Assembly: GCA_016714985.1 (NCBI GenBank)
Contig: JADKBS010000001.1
Coordinates: 639,001-703,000 of the forward strand
DNA length: 64,000 nucleotides
Source of the DNA: Saprospiraceae bacterium
GTDB taxonomy: Bacteria; Bacteroidota; Bacteroidia; Chitinophagales; Saprospiraceae
Direction: 5' to 3'
Every line of letters begins with the position of its first letter. The first letter of the stretch is position 1. The notes below the pieces were generated by a model that did not search any database, was not told where the DNA came from, and saw only the letters and a list, made by a program, of their open reading frames with translations. Both the position numbers and the translations under genes were made by a program. Shown here piece by piece: positions 1 through 9,833 of this stretch.

Positions 1-26
1 GCTAACTGTCGAACTGCCAACTCACC
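1..26. repeat. Heptanucleotide repeat, CTGCCAA/CTGTCGA type
   Basis: Short stretch built of 7-base units of the form CTGTCGA and CTGCCAA, lying directly after the priA stop codon and cut by the window edge. The same variable heptamer recurs near 1384, 38401, 49151, 59527, 59742, 63336 and 63536, nearly always between genes. No coding or promoter role is visible. Confidence 0.6.
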
Positions 27-2631
27 TCACCCCGGATCCACGTCCACGTTCACCCTCACCGTCGAGAATCCCTCCTCCTGCTGCATCACCCTCGTGGCCT
101 CCCAAACCAGTTCTTTCGTGGCCTTCCAAATGGCGGGGTTGCGCTCCATTTTAATCATAATATCAAGCAGGTAGTATTCACGTACCCTGCTCACGGGCGG
201 TACAGTGGGGCCGAGCATCCGTTTGCCGAGCTTCGCCCTTAGCACTTGGGCGAAGATTTTTGCACCTCTGTTCAGCACGTCCGGCTTTTTATGTTTTAGG
301 GTGATGTTGATTAAACGGGTGAACGGTGGGTACTCGAACGCCTTGCGCTCCATAATTTCACGTTCGTAAAAGGCTTGGAAATCGCTGTCAATCACCTCTC
401 GGATGACTGGATGTGCGGGGTTCATGGCCTGCACGATGACCTTGCCCCTTTTTCCGCGTCTGCCCGCCCGGCCTGCTACCTGCGTGATGAGTTGAAAACC
501 CCGCTCGCCGCTGCGGAAATCGGGGAACTGGAGCAGTTGGTCGGCACTGATGACGCCCACCACGCTTACGTTCTCGAAGTCGAGGCCCTTGGTCACCATT
601 TGGGTGCCCACGAGTACTTCCATCCGCCGCTCCTCAAAATCGTTGATGATGCGGGCATGGGCGTCCTTCGTGCGCACGGCGTCATAGTCCATGCGGCCAA
701 TACTAGCATCGGGGAGGTATATTTTCAACTCGTCCTCGATTTTTTCCGTACCGAAGCCCTGTAGGTTCAGCTCGTGGCTGCCGCAGGCAGGGCAGGTCTT
801 GTTCAGTTCCTGCTGGTAGCCGCAATAGTGGCACTGGAGGTTGTTGCGCCATTTGTGGTAGGTCAGGCTCACATCGCAATTGATGCATTCCGAGTGCCAG
901 CCGCAGGTGTTGCATCGAAGGGTGGGCGAGTAGCCTCGGCGGTTTTGGAACAAGATGGCCTGCTCGCCCTTGGCCAATGCCTCTTTCAGCGATTCCAATA
1001 AAACGCTGGTGAAATGGCTCTGCATCTTTCGCTCCTTCAGTTCCTGCCGGGCGTCCACTACCACGATTTCGGGCATTTGGATGCCGCCGAACCGCTCCGG
1101 CATTTCCACGAGGCCATACTTACCGCTGCGGGCATTGTGGTAGCTTTCAAGTGAAGGTGTAGCCGTGCCGAGCAGCACCTTTGCCCCGTGCAGGTGCGCC
1201 AAGTAAATAGCGGCGTCCCTACCATTATAACGAGGAGCAGGGTCGTTCTGCTTATAGGAAGTATCGTGCTCTTCGTCCACAATGACCAGCCCCAGTTTTT
1301 CATAAGGTAGAAACAGGCCTGACCTTGCCCCTACTATACAAGTTGGCAGCTTGGGGGGAGGGGCAGTGCACAGGGGCCGCTTCAGCTGCCACTAGTTGAC
1401 TGTCTAACTGACTGCCCACTGCCAACTGTCGAACTGTCGAACTCTTTTCAGACCTGCCAACTTTTTGCCAGACCTCCACCCGCTCGTTGTTTGTAATCCG
1501 GTGGTGATACACGACCACCGCATCACCCAATGTTTTTTGCAACCGCCTGATTATCTGTGTGGTAAGCGCCACTTCCGGCAGCAGGTAAAGTACCTGTTCG
1601 CCACGGGCGAGTGCCTCCTGCATGAGTTCGAGATAAACACGGGTCTTGCCGCTGCCCGTCACGCCGTGGAGCAGCACGGTGCCTTTACCTTCCCCAAGGG
1701 GGCTGGCGGTGAAATGGGTGCGGATTTCCTGCAAAGCCCTCGTTTGTTGCGGTGCAAGTTCATCGGCCTCCGTTACCTCGTCTTCATACCCACCGATGCG
1801 GCTGACCTCTCGCTCATATAGCTGAAAGATGCCCTTTTTGGCCATCGAGTTCAGTACGGTGGAGTCCACGCTGGCCTTTTTGTACAGTTCGGAGCGGAGG
1901 ATGCCAGCGTCCTTGTGCTTTGTTTCACGGACGAGCTGGATGAATGCCATGAGCGCTTCGGTCTGGCGCTGTGCCTTGGCCACGAGGTCGAATGCCCCAG
2001 CGAGCTGCTTGGAATCGGAGTGGTAAGGCTCGGCGAGGCGGACGCAGGCGACTTTCTTCGGGGCGTATTTTTCCTCCAATTCCTCAAAGAGGTACACCAC
2101 TTTTTTATCCAAAAGGCTTTTGATGATGTGGTAGATGGTTTTTTGGTTCAGAATCTTGCGCACGTCGTCAATCGTGATGGTCTCTTGGATGCTGAGGGCC
2201 TCGGTGATGAGGTATTCCTTATCGGTTAGGCCGACGAAGTCCCCATCATAAAGGGGGCTGAGCACCAGCCGGCGTTCGCTGGCAAGTTTTAGGTTGGCGG
2301 GCAGTGCGGCCTCCATCACCTCTCCGAGCGAGCAGCAGTAGTATTCGGCGAGCCACTGCCAGAACTGGAGGCTGCGCTCGTTGAGAACCGGTACCTCGTC
2401 GATGACGGAGAGGATGCTCTTGAACTTGTGCGTCGGCGTGTCGTGGTGCAGACGGTTGACCAGCCCAGCGTAGCGTTTTGCCCCGCCGAACTCCACCTCC
2501 ACCCGCAGGCCGGGGCGCACGGCAGCCACCAACTCCTCCGGCACTGCGTAGGTGTAGGGCTTTGGTACCGCCAGCGGCAGTATCACTTCGGCGAAGATGC
2601 CGTGGGCGGGGGTGGGATGGTAATTTTCCAA
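27..2631 (-). CDS. priA: Primosomal protein N' (PriA helicase), carrying a repeat insertion and a frameshift
   Basis: PriA is the 3'-5' helicase that reloads the replisome at stalled forks. Visible in order: the N-terminal 3'-DNA-binding domain, the Walker A motif GVTGSGKT, the Walker B motif VIVDEEHD followed by the PriA signature SYKQNDPAPRYNGRDAA, an eight-cysteine zinc cluster (CNTCGWHSECINC, CHYCG, CPACG), and the helicase C-terminal half ending near residue 860. The reading frame breaks near 1355. Removing one C from a run of six there joins both halves and gives VGARSGLFLPYEKLG. Between WQKV and IVGARS lies about 35 extra residues encoded by a heptamer repeat (1384-1443) and flanking DNA, absent from ordinary PriA. 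The only plausible start is TTG at 2631. Function is likely intact only if the frameshift is a sequencing error and the insertion is tolerated. Confidence 0.9.
1384..1443. repeat. Heptanucleotide repeat inside priA
   Basis: Units such as CTGCCAC, TAGTTGA, CTGTCTA, GCCCACT and GTCGAAC in tandem, of the same family as the intergenic repeats elsewhere in the window. Here they lie within the priA coding sequence, between the helicase Walker A and Walker B regions, and are read through in frame (peptide containing STVRQLAVGSQLDSQL on the minus strand). Confidence 0.75.
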
Positions 2632-2751
2632 TCAAGATTTGTTTAAAGACGGGCGAAAATCGGTCATTGGGGTGGAAACACCCTAATTAGATTTAAGGTT
2701 GTTCCAAAATATTTCTAATGAAATTTAAAGAAGTTGCGCAAATGGGGCTTC

Positions 2752-2781
2752 TTGGCGGTCTCAAATCATTCCATAGCTTTG
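2752..2781 (+). promoter_or_regulatory. Bacteroidota-type promoter of the sensor kinase gene
   Basis: TAGCTTTG at 2774-2781 matches the Bacteroidota -7 consensus TAnnTTTG, and a TTG at 2752-2754 lies 19 bases upstream as the -33 element. Transcription would start about 30-50 bases before the kinase start codon. Confidence 0.45.
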
Positions 2782-2817
2782 CCAAAATTCTGTTAGGAAG
2801 ACCGTTCCTTGCGGTTT

Positions 2818-5800
2818 ATGCACATACATTTTACCAATATTATGCGACAAGGCCAGCTAATCCCATACTGGATTTTTAATCTGCTGCTGTTTACGGCAAG
2901 CAGTGCCTTTTCGCAGGGTTACAACTTCGGTTATCGGCATTTCTCCATAGAAGATGGCCTGTCCTCCCGCTTCGTCAACAGCGTGGTACAGGACGACCAA
3001 GGCTTTATTTGGATAGGCACTTCAGCGGGTGTCAACCGTTTTGATGGCAGGCGATTCAAAGGATTGGAAGGGTCGAAAAAGGAATTCCGTCCCTTTGTCA
3101 ATGCACACCTTTTTAAAGACATTAATGGCAAAATATGGATAAACTACGACCGAAATTACAATAACGTTGACATCCTGGACCCTGTAACGGGCGTTGTGAC
3201 GCCCATCGAAAAAATGGCCCCAGAGCTGGCAGGCAAGCGGGTCGTTTTGTTGAAAACTGGCAAGGAAAAAGATATCTGGGGCACCATAGACCGTAATGTT
3301 TTTTTTCGATACGACGGGAAGTTTCATTTTTCCAAGCCCGCGGCCTTGGGCAGGCAAAAAGACCGGGGATACAGGATCCATCTCCCCACGCCTTGGGGCA
3401 ACCTATTAGTGGCCACTGACCTGGGTCTTTTAGAATACAATATGGAAGGGGTGGTTGTAAGTCAATATCCGAATATATGGGTAAATGCTTTAGCGAAGTT
3501 TACGGATTCAAGCCTGCTCCTGCTTACCATTTTGCCGCCTGTTGCCAAAAAACACCAAATACAGCTTTGGGAAATGCACAAAAATGCTCCCCCACAATTG
3601 GTGAAGCTTACCAAAAACGGCAAGCCCTTCACCTTGGGCGATGTGGATGACAGTGTTTCTCCGATTGGGATAAACAAAGGCGAGGGAGGAAACACTTGGA
3701 TTGTACTTCCGAACAGGCTGCTCATTTTTGACGAAAACTGGGAATTGAAGGCCGATGAATGCAAGGAGGACAGTTACTGGAGCAAGTTTGAATCCCGGAA
3801 CATCTTTTTTGACAACCAAAGCCAAGCCTGGGTCAGCGCCAAGGAAGGCGTCTATGCCATTTCAACGGAGCGTTCCAATTTCATAAAACTGATGCAAAAC
3901 CCTGAAATAGGTTTCAGCATGCGGGGCATGTCCGAGCTGCCCGGCGGCGGCCTACTGGCCTGCTCCTATGCTGGCATCTTCAAGGTTGACCTCCAGGCTG
4001 GTACCCATACTAAAATAGCCAACGATTTCAGGTACGGTGTCAAAAAAGCATCCGATGGACAGATTTGGCTGGGTTCACATTCTTCCCAAACGTTTCAACT
4101 AAATCCCACCAGCCTTCAATTTAAAGAAAACGGGATAGACTCCAATATCTTGTCGAACGGCGAGTTGATGCGCCCTTTCGAAGACCCCGAAACCGGGATA
4201 ATCTATTTTGGAAGCAGGCGTCAGGGGCTGGTTTTTTTCAACGATAAAACGCAGCTTATAGAACCATATCGGCAACTCAACCAGTTCTCGGAACTAAAAA
4301 CCATCGAAATACTGGACATGCTGCCGAACCAGGACGGATGCTGGGTGGCCACCAGCAATGGACTTTACAAAATGGATCGGGTAAAGGGCTTCGTGGCACG
4401 CTACGACCAGTTTCCCGTAAATTATATTTATCATATAGCCGAGGATAAAGATGGTGTACTTTGGCTATCAACCGGAGGGGGCGGGCTGCTAAGGTGGAAT
4501 TCTGTGAACAATACCGTCAAGCAATACAGCACTGCCAATGGGCTGTCCAACAATACCATCTATGCCGCCTACGACGATGGCCTTGGCTACCTCTGGCTGC
4601 CCAGCAACTACGGCCTGATGCGCTTTGAGAAAAGCACGGGCATCGTTTTTAATTACCTGCCCCGGGATGGCATCACGCATGAGGAGTTCAACAACAGCTC
4701 GCATTACCGTGGTGCTGATGGCAGTTTTTATTTTGGGGGGCTGAACGGCATCACTGCATTCAAGCCTTCCGATATTACCGCCAAAGGATTTGATGCCCCA
4801 TTGATGGTTACCGATTGTGAAGTATTGTATGGCAACCAACTTGAAAGCAGGATGGATGGGTTTTCACCCCAAAAATGCATTGAAATTCAGCCGGACGAAA
4901 AGTCCTTCACCCTGGGGTTTGCCCTGCTGGACTATCGGGCCAGCAAGCAGTTGTACGCTTGGAGGCTCGAAGGTTTGGACAAGGACTGGACCTATCAATC
5001 GGAAAGCAGTATCAGATTCAACGCTTTACCTTATGGTGATTTCACGCTTCGGATTAGGGGGCAAGGGGCTGGCAGCAATTGGTCGAGCAACGAACTCGCC
5101 ATTCCCATCCATATCATCAAGCCATTTTACTTGACCTGGAAGTTTGCCCTGCTCTGCATCTTGGGTTTGGTGCTCCTCACCTTCCTTTTCATCCGCTGGC
5201 GCACCAAGTGGCTGCAACGGGAGAAAGACCGCCTGACTGCTTTGGTGGACGAACGCAGCAGGGAGCTTGTCCGTAAAAACGTGGAACTGGAATCAACCAA
5301 TCATATCAAGGATCGCTTGTTCGGCATCATCGCCCACGACCTGCGTGCTCCGCTCGTGACGCTTGGGGGCTTGGCCCGAAAGGTGGCTTTTCTTATGCGG
5401 CAAGGCCGGGTTCAGGAGGTTCAGGAACTCGGTGAGACCGTGGAAAACTCCGTGGCCAATGTCCGCAACTTGCTCGACAACCTGCTGAAATGGTCCATTG
5501 TGCAGGATGGCAAGTTCCCGCATAACCCTGAACTGCTGCGCATTGCCATGGTTGTCGAAGAAGTGGTGGAGTTGTACAGCAGTATTGCCGAAGCAAAAGG
5601 AATCAAGCTCACGCTGGCAAATGCCAACGACCTAATGGCGTTTGCCGATCGCAACGCAGTTTCCACCATCGTCCGCAATTTGGTGGACAATGCCATCAAG
5701 TTCACCCATGAAGGCGGTACCATAACGCTTGTGGTGAATGGCGACGACAGTAGCATTAATATAGCGGTATGTGACTCGGGCATAGGTATTCCGCAGCACG

Positions 5801-6006
5801 TTCTGCCAGATATTTTCAGGTTAAAGGCAGGCAGGGGGCACCTTGGCACCAAGGGAGAGAAAGGCAATGGCCTTGGGTTGGCACTCTGCAAAGAGCTTGC
5901 TGAAATCAACGGTGGCAGCATCGAAGCCAAGAACCGACCGGAAGGAGGTACTGCCTTCCGGTTGCGATTACCCGCAAGTAATCATTCTGCTATTTCAACT
6001 GGTTGA
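2818..6006 (+). CDS. Beta-propeller two-component sensor histidine kinase
   Basis: Large membrane sensor kinase. After a signal peptide (core around WIFNLLLFTASSAFSQ) comes a periplasmic region of about 730 residues with two-component-regulator propeller repeats (for example FIWIGTSAGVNRFDGR, LWLSTGGGGLLRWN), then a Y_Y_Y domain (DYRASKQLYAWRLEGLDKDW), one membrane helix (FALLCILGLVLLTFLFI), a HisKA dimerisation domain with phospho-acceptor FGIIAHDLRAPL and a HATPase domain (NLVDNAIKFTHEGG, DSGIGI, KGNGLGLALC). It has no receiver or AraC domain, so it is not the classical hybrid type and needs a separate regulator. ATG codons at 2818 and 2842 are both possible; the second sits closest to the signal peptide. 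Its 3' end overlaps the convergent LytTR gene by 17 bases. The ligand cannot be told from the sequence. Confidence 0.9.
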   Translation: MHIHFTNIMRQGQLIPYWIFNLLLFTASSAFSQGYNFGYRHFSIEDGLSSRFVNSVVQDDQGFIWIGTSAGVNRFDGRRFKGLEGSKKEFRPFVNAHLFKDINGKIWINYDRNYNNVDILDPVTGVVTPIEKMAPELAGKRVVLLKTGKEKDIWGTIDRNVFFRYDGKFHFSKPAALGRQKDRGYRIHLPTPWGNLLVATDLGLLEYNMEGVVVSQYPNIWVNALAKFTDSSLLLLTILPPVAKKHQIQLWEMHKNAPPQLVKLTKNGKPFTLGDVDDSVSPIGINKGEGGNTWIVLPNRLLIFDENWELKADECKEDSYWSKFESRNIFFDNQSQAWVSAKEGVYAISTERSNFIKLMQNPEIGFSMRGMSELPGGGLLACSYAGIFKVDLQAGTHTKIANDFRYGVKKASDGQIWLGSHSSQTFQLNPTSLQFKENGIDSNILSNGELMRPFEDPETGIIYFGSRRQGLVFFNDKTQLIEPYRQLNQFSELKTIEILDMLPNQDGCWVATSNGLYKMDRVKGFVARYDQFPVNYIYHIAEDKDGVLWLSTGGGGLLRWNSVNNTVKQYSTANGLSNNTIYAAYDDGLGYLWLPSNYGLMRFEKSTGIVFNYLPRDGITHEEFNNSSHYRGADGSFYFGGLNGITAFKPSDITAKGFDAPLMVTDCEVLYGNQLESRMDGFSPQKCIEIQPDEKSFTLGFALLDYRASKQLYAWRLEGLDKDWTYQSESSIRFNALPYGDFTLRIRGQGAGSNWSSNELAIPIHIIKPFYLTWKFALLCILGLVLLTFLFIRWRTKWLQREKDRLTALVDERSRELVRKNVELESTNHIKDRLFGIIAHDLRAPLVTLGGLARKVAFLMRQGRVQEVQELGETVENSVANVRNLLDNLLKWSIVQDGKFPHNPELLRIAMVVEEVVELYSSIAEAKGIKLTLANANDLMAFADRNAVSTIVRNLVDNAIKFTHEGGTITLVVNGDDSSINIAVCDSGIGIPQHVLPDIFRLKAGRGHLGTKGEKGNGLGLALCKELAEINGGSIEAKNRPEGGTAFRLRLPASNHSAISTG

Positions 6007-6727
6007 ACCTGCTAAGGAAAGAATTCTTGAAATTGCGGCCCAACGGCAACGTCTCCTTCCCTACGACTAATTTCCCACTTCCCACGTCAATGGATTCAAC
6101 CTTGTCAAGCCTGACGATAAAGCTCTTGTGGATAGGGGCGAATTCGGAAGGCGGCATCGCTTCCAGCATTTTTTTCAAGGGAGCCTTGAGCAGGTACTTC
6201 CTTTGGATGGTGTGGATGGAGCAATAATTCCCTTCTCCTTGGATGAAAAGGATATTGTCATACCGAACAGGGTATAGCATATTTACGTGCTTGACCAAGA
6301 CCATATCCGGCATTATGGTCAATTCGTTTTCACCCGGCCCTTCCAACTCGTCTTCAGGAAAGAGCACTTTCACGGCCTGTTCGATGGTGCTTTGTAGGCT
6401 CAGTTTGTTGAACGGCTTCACAAGGTACCCAAACGAATAGGTGGACTTTGTCTGCTCGAAGGTGGTCTTGTCCTTGAAGGAGGTAGTGAAGATGATGGGA
6501 ATGCGCAGGTGGTTGATTTCGTTGGCAATGTCCAATCCTGATTTGTCGCCTTTCAGCTCCAAATCCAGGATGATAAGGTCGGGCTGTTCATCGTAGATAT
6601 ATTGAAGGGCGTCCACGGCATTGTCTTTTAGGGAAGCGAGTTTGAGGCCCATTTCATCGAGCAGCATTTCAACGTCCAATGCTGCAGAGCGGTCGTCTTC
6701 GACCAAAAGTACTTGGAGGATTTGCAT
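5990..6727 (-). CDS. LytTR-family response regulator
   Basis: Receiver domain (residues 1-125, acidic pocket VEDD, phospho-acceptor in LIILDLEL, conserved lysine in YLVKPF) joined to a C-terminal LytTR DNA-binding domain (ILFIQGEGNYCSIHT, FAPIHKSFIVRLDKV). Length 245 residues is normal for the family. It lies tail to tail with the propeller sensor kinase and their stop regions overlap, which suggests but does not prove that they form a pair. In Bacteroidota, LytTR regulators usually work with membrane histidine kinases, and this kinase lacks its own receiver. Targets are unknown. Confidence 0.9.
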   Translation of the reverse strand: MQILQVLLVEDDRSAALDVEMLLDEMGLKLASLKDNAVDALQYIYDEQPDLIILDLELKGDKSGLDIANEINHLRIPIIFTTSFKDKTTFEQTKSTYSFGYLVKPFNKLSLQSTIEQAVKVLFPEDELEGPGENELTIMPDMVLVKHVNMLYPVRYDNILFIQGEGNYCSIHTIQRKYLLKAPLKKMLEAMPPSEFAPIHKSFIVRLDKVESIDVGSGKLVVGKETLPLGRNFKNSFLSRFNQLK

Positions 6728-6965
6728 TTGATGGTCTGTGTTCTTTCAGAATAAAAATCGGTCGACGAGATTGAAATTGTGTGATTCTGACGTTTATTCT
6801 CCATTTGGTCACAAAAAATAAAATTAAATTCCAAGAACTTATTTTGTGGAAGTTTGATTTCCATCCACTCTTGTGAGGTGCTAAATTGTGCGAAAAATAA
6901 ATAAGGCTTCGAGCCGCCATCCCAAATATCGTCGGGAGCCAAGGTATTGACTTCGGCTCCCGTTT

Positions 6966-9703
6966 TCATTCAACTAAGTTGATGAGCACACGATAATCAT
7001 CGTACTTGGCATCTTCCCCTTTCATTTCCAATAGTTCAAATTGGTTTTCACCTTCTTGTTCGGAATAAAAATCTTCGATTTCCAGCAAGGTCTGGCGGCA
7101 ACGCACTTCAACAATTCCTTTTTCTAACTGTTTCATGCGCCAAAGCCAGGTGGCGGTCATGCTGGATAGTATCTTTTCGTTTACTTCCCGATGGTCATCT
7201 GCTGGCGCAATGGGCGTTATGTGCTGAAATGCACTTGTGTTTCGGGCAAGCATCTTGCCATTTTCGACAATGAAATAGGCCGTGTGCGCCCATTCGTTCG
7301 GTGGTGCCAGCAGCCTTGACTTCGGATGGCCGATTCACGCCAGCCGCTGCCCCGCCATTTGATATCCACCACAGCGAGGTCGCTTGTGCCATGCTGGTTG
7401 CTGCGCTCCAAAATCAAATCGGCAATGCCCCTTACATCTGTGCCTTGTGCCGTGGGGAACTTGCCGTCAAGCTCCCTTTCCGTGGCCAATACCCGCCAGC
7501 CGTTGTCCCGGATGTGGGTGATGAGGCTCCACGCTGCAAACTTCAGCTTGTTCACGAATGCCACCCGGTCGGGTTCACGTCCATACAGTAGTAATACGGC
7601 ACCTTCCCTTGCCATCAAGCGGCGGCATTCCTGTTCTACACGGGCCTCTATCGCTGCCTTGTCCATGCTGTGTATTTCCTCCCTCAGCAGTTTTTCAAAT
7701 ACCCGGTGGGCGAGGTTGCCCATGAGTGTGTTGTCGGGTACCACGCTCAGTATGCTCGATTTGTTCAGCCGGATTTTATACTTGAAAAACCATTGGTAAG
7801 GGTAGTAGAACAGCGTCTCCAAGCTGGTCAGCGACTCCCGCTCCCGCTGCATGTTCCTTGGTTTTTTTATCCTTAAAAAAGCTGCTGGTTTTCCCAGTTG
7901 GCGCAGTTCCACCGCCTCGTATTGTGGCAGTTCGAAGTGCTGCGCAAATGCGTTGCCACTGCCGCCGACCTCCTGGGTGATGGCCGCTAAGTTGCTGCAA
8001 GCAGCTTGCAGGTCGCCGAACAAGGGGTGCGGGTTCACGGCCGTGCCGTCCACCGAATCGGGCAGCACCAGCACGAGGCGGTCGGTAGCGGCCAGTACGG
8101 GGCGGCTCTGCTGCCAAAGTTGGCGGGCATTCTCCTTTGTAGGCGTGTCGGGCAATATGCCGTTTTGCGCCAACCAAGCACGCTCTGCTTTCGACCATTT
8201 TGAAAAAAAATGCGGCTGGTCTTGCTGGGTGAAGTTCCACCACCAGACTTCTCCCACGCCCCCAGTGAAAGCTGCTGGGTGCTGTACGTATGGCAAGCTG
8301 CCGGCTTCCCTCGGTTGAAATACCACAGGCGACGGCTCGTAAATCGTGCGGACGATGCGCTCCATCTCCAAGTGGCCCAGCTCTTGTTCTGGCAGTGCGC
8401 TCAGCAGTTGGGCAATTCGCTTGGCCTGCTCGCTGAGGACTATCAGCGATTGGTTGCGCCCGTTGCCCTCCTCAAAAGCGCTCATGGCCCATTGACGCAG
8501 GTAATCAAAAATAGCCATCACATCCTGTTTCGGGGCCTTGCGCCCCATGTCGTACCTGCGCCGCTCGAACCAAAAATTGTACTGCCGCCGCTGCTCGCTC
8601 ACCATGGCCATCGGCTCTTTTTCGGTGAGCTCCTCAAAATACCGGTTAATCATGGCATACCATCCTTCGCCTTGAATCCCTGGCATAGCAGCCACTTGGT
8701 TGGCGATGAGCGTGGCTAGTTCGTCGGCTAGTGGCTTCACGGAAAGCGATACGAACTCCAGTATTTGGTAGGGGTTCACAGGTTCCCAAAGGAAAACAGT
8801 TACTAGTTTCAATATTTGCAAGGTAGGCCTCGCCAGTGAACTGCTTTGGAGGCCAAGGCTTGGGTGGCCTTCGTGCACCAGTGCCATGTCGAGCGAATGG
8901 CTCCGCTCCGCAACAAGGAGGCATGGTTTGGACGAAACCTCGTTTTCAACAGGCCAGTTCAGCCTCGCCAATTGTGCAATCCAAGCTGCTGCCTCGCTAG
9001 AGCCGGATGCCCGCAACAGAAGCAACGAGCCATCGTTTTTCAGGCCAGCCTTGCCGGGCTGGGTTTGCCCATTGTTTAATAACCGAAGCTGGAATTGTTG
9101 CAGGTCGGTGGAGGGTGCCTCCGGCGGGTGGGGGAGCGGCAGTTGGCGTACCTCCTTGCCCAGGCTTTTGCCTATTTTTTCAAAAAAGCGTTGAAAATGG
9201 CGTGGAAGGAGTTGTGCAGGTTCGTTGGTCCAGGCATCCTCAATGGGAAGGACCCCGTCGTCAATGGCAGCTAATACGGCATGGAAACGATCAGCATAAC
9301 CTGCAGCCAATTGAAGTCCGCTCTCTTCTTCCGCTTCGTGGAAAAGTGCTTCGATTTCAGCGATGGACGCAAGCCGTGCGGGCGTTTCCGATGTTTTCAC
9401 GAAGTCCCAACCTGAGAGCAGCAGCTCATCCCGGCGTGAAAGCAGCTCGGCTGCGGTGGTGAAGGGGTCTGTCTCGAAGGATTTTTGGTAAAATGCCCCT
9501 TCGTGCCCGGACAGGTGCCTGAAGAGGGCTTGCCTAAATTGCTCCACCCGAAGGTATTCAATATCGTCGGGATGGCCACCGAGGCCAAACCACAGTTCGA
9601 AGAGAGCCAACAGCTTGTTTGGCCCCACATAGTGGACACCAGCTTCCGCCGCTGGCCTTGGCAGTGATTCGTTGTCCAATTGGAGGCCAAAAATGAGTTT
9701 CAC
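6966..9703 (-). CDS. AddB-like PD-(D/E)XK nuclease family protein, frameshifted and internally deleted
   Basis: About 910 codons from a GTG start. The bulk resembles the Bacteroidota AddB-like nuclease/inactive-helicase proteins of double-strand-break repair. Near the C-terminus the nuclease motif is visible (ADLILERS... LAVVDIKWRGSGWRE). The frame then breaks near 7320 and resumes as LLAPPNEWAHTAYFIVENGKMLARNT. In related proteins a segment of roughly 15-20 residues holding a QxxxY motif lies between the two parts, and it is missing here. A one-base fix does not restore it, so this looks like a real small deletion or a misassembly and the nuclease is probably inactive as shown. No AddA-type helicase gene is next to it. 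It is divergent from the DUF255 gene. Confidence 0.7.
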
Positions 9704-9833
9704 GGTGAGCTATTTTCTTGCAAACTTAGCCAGAAATCATTGGTTTTGGTGCAAAAACAGGTTACAACAAGAAACAGTGTGTAGAACTGAAACCGTTTTT
9801 GCACGTTTTCTTGGTTCAACCATTGCGCAGCAG

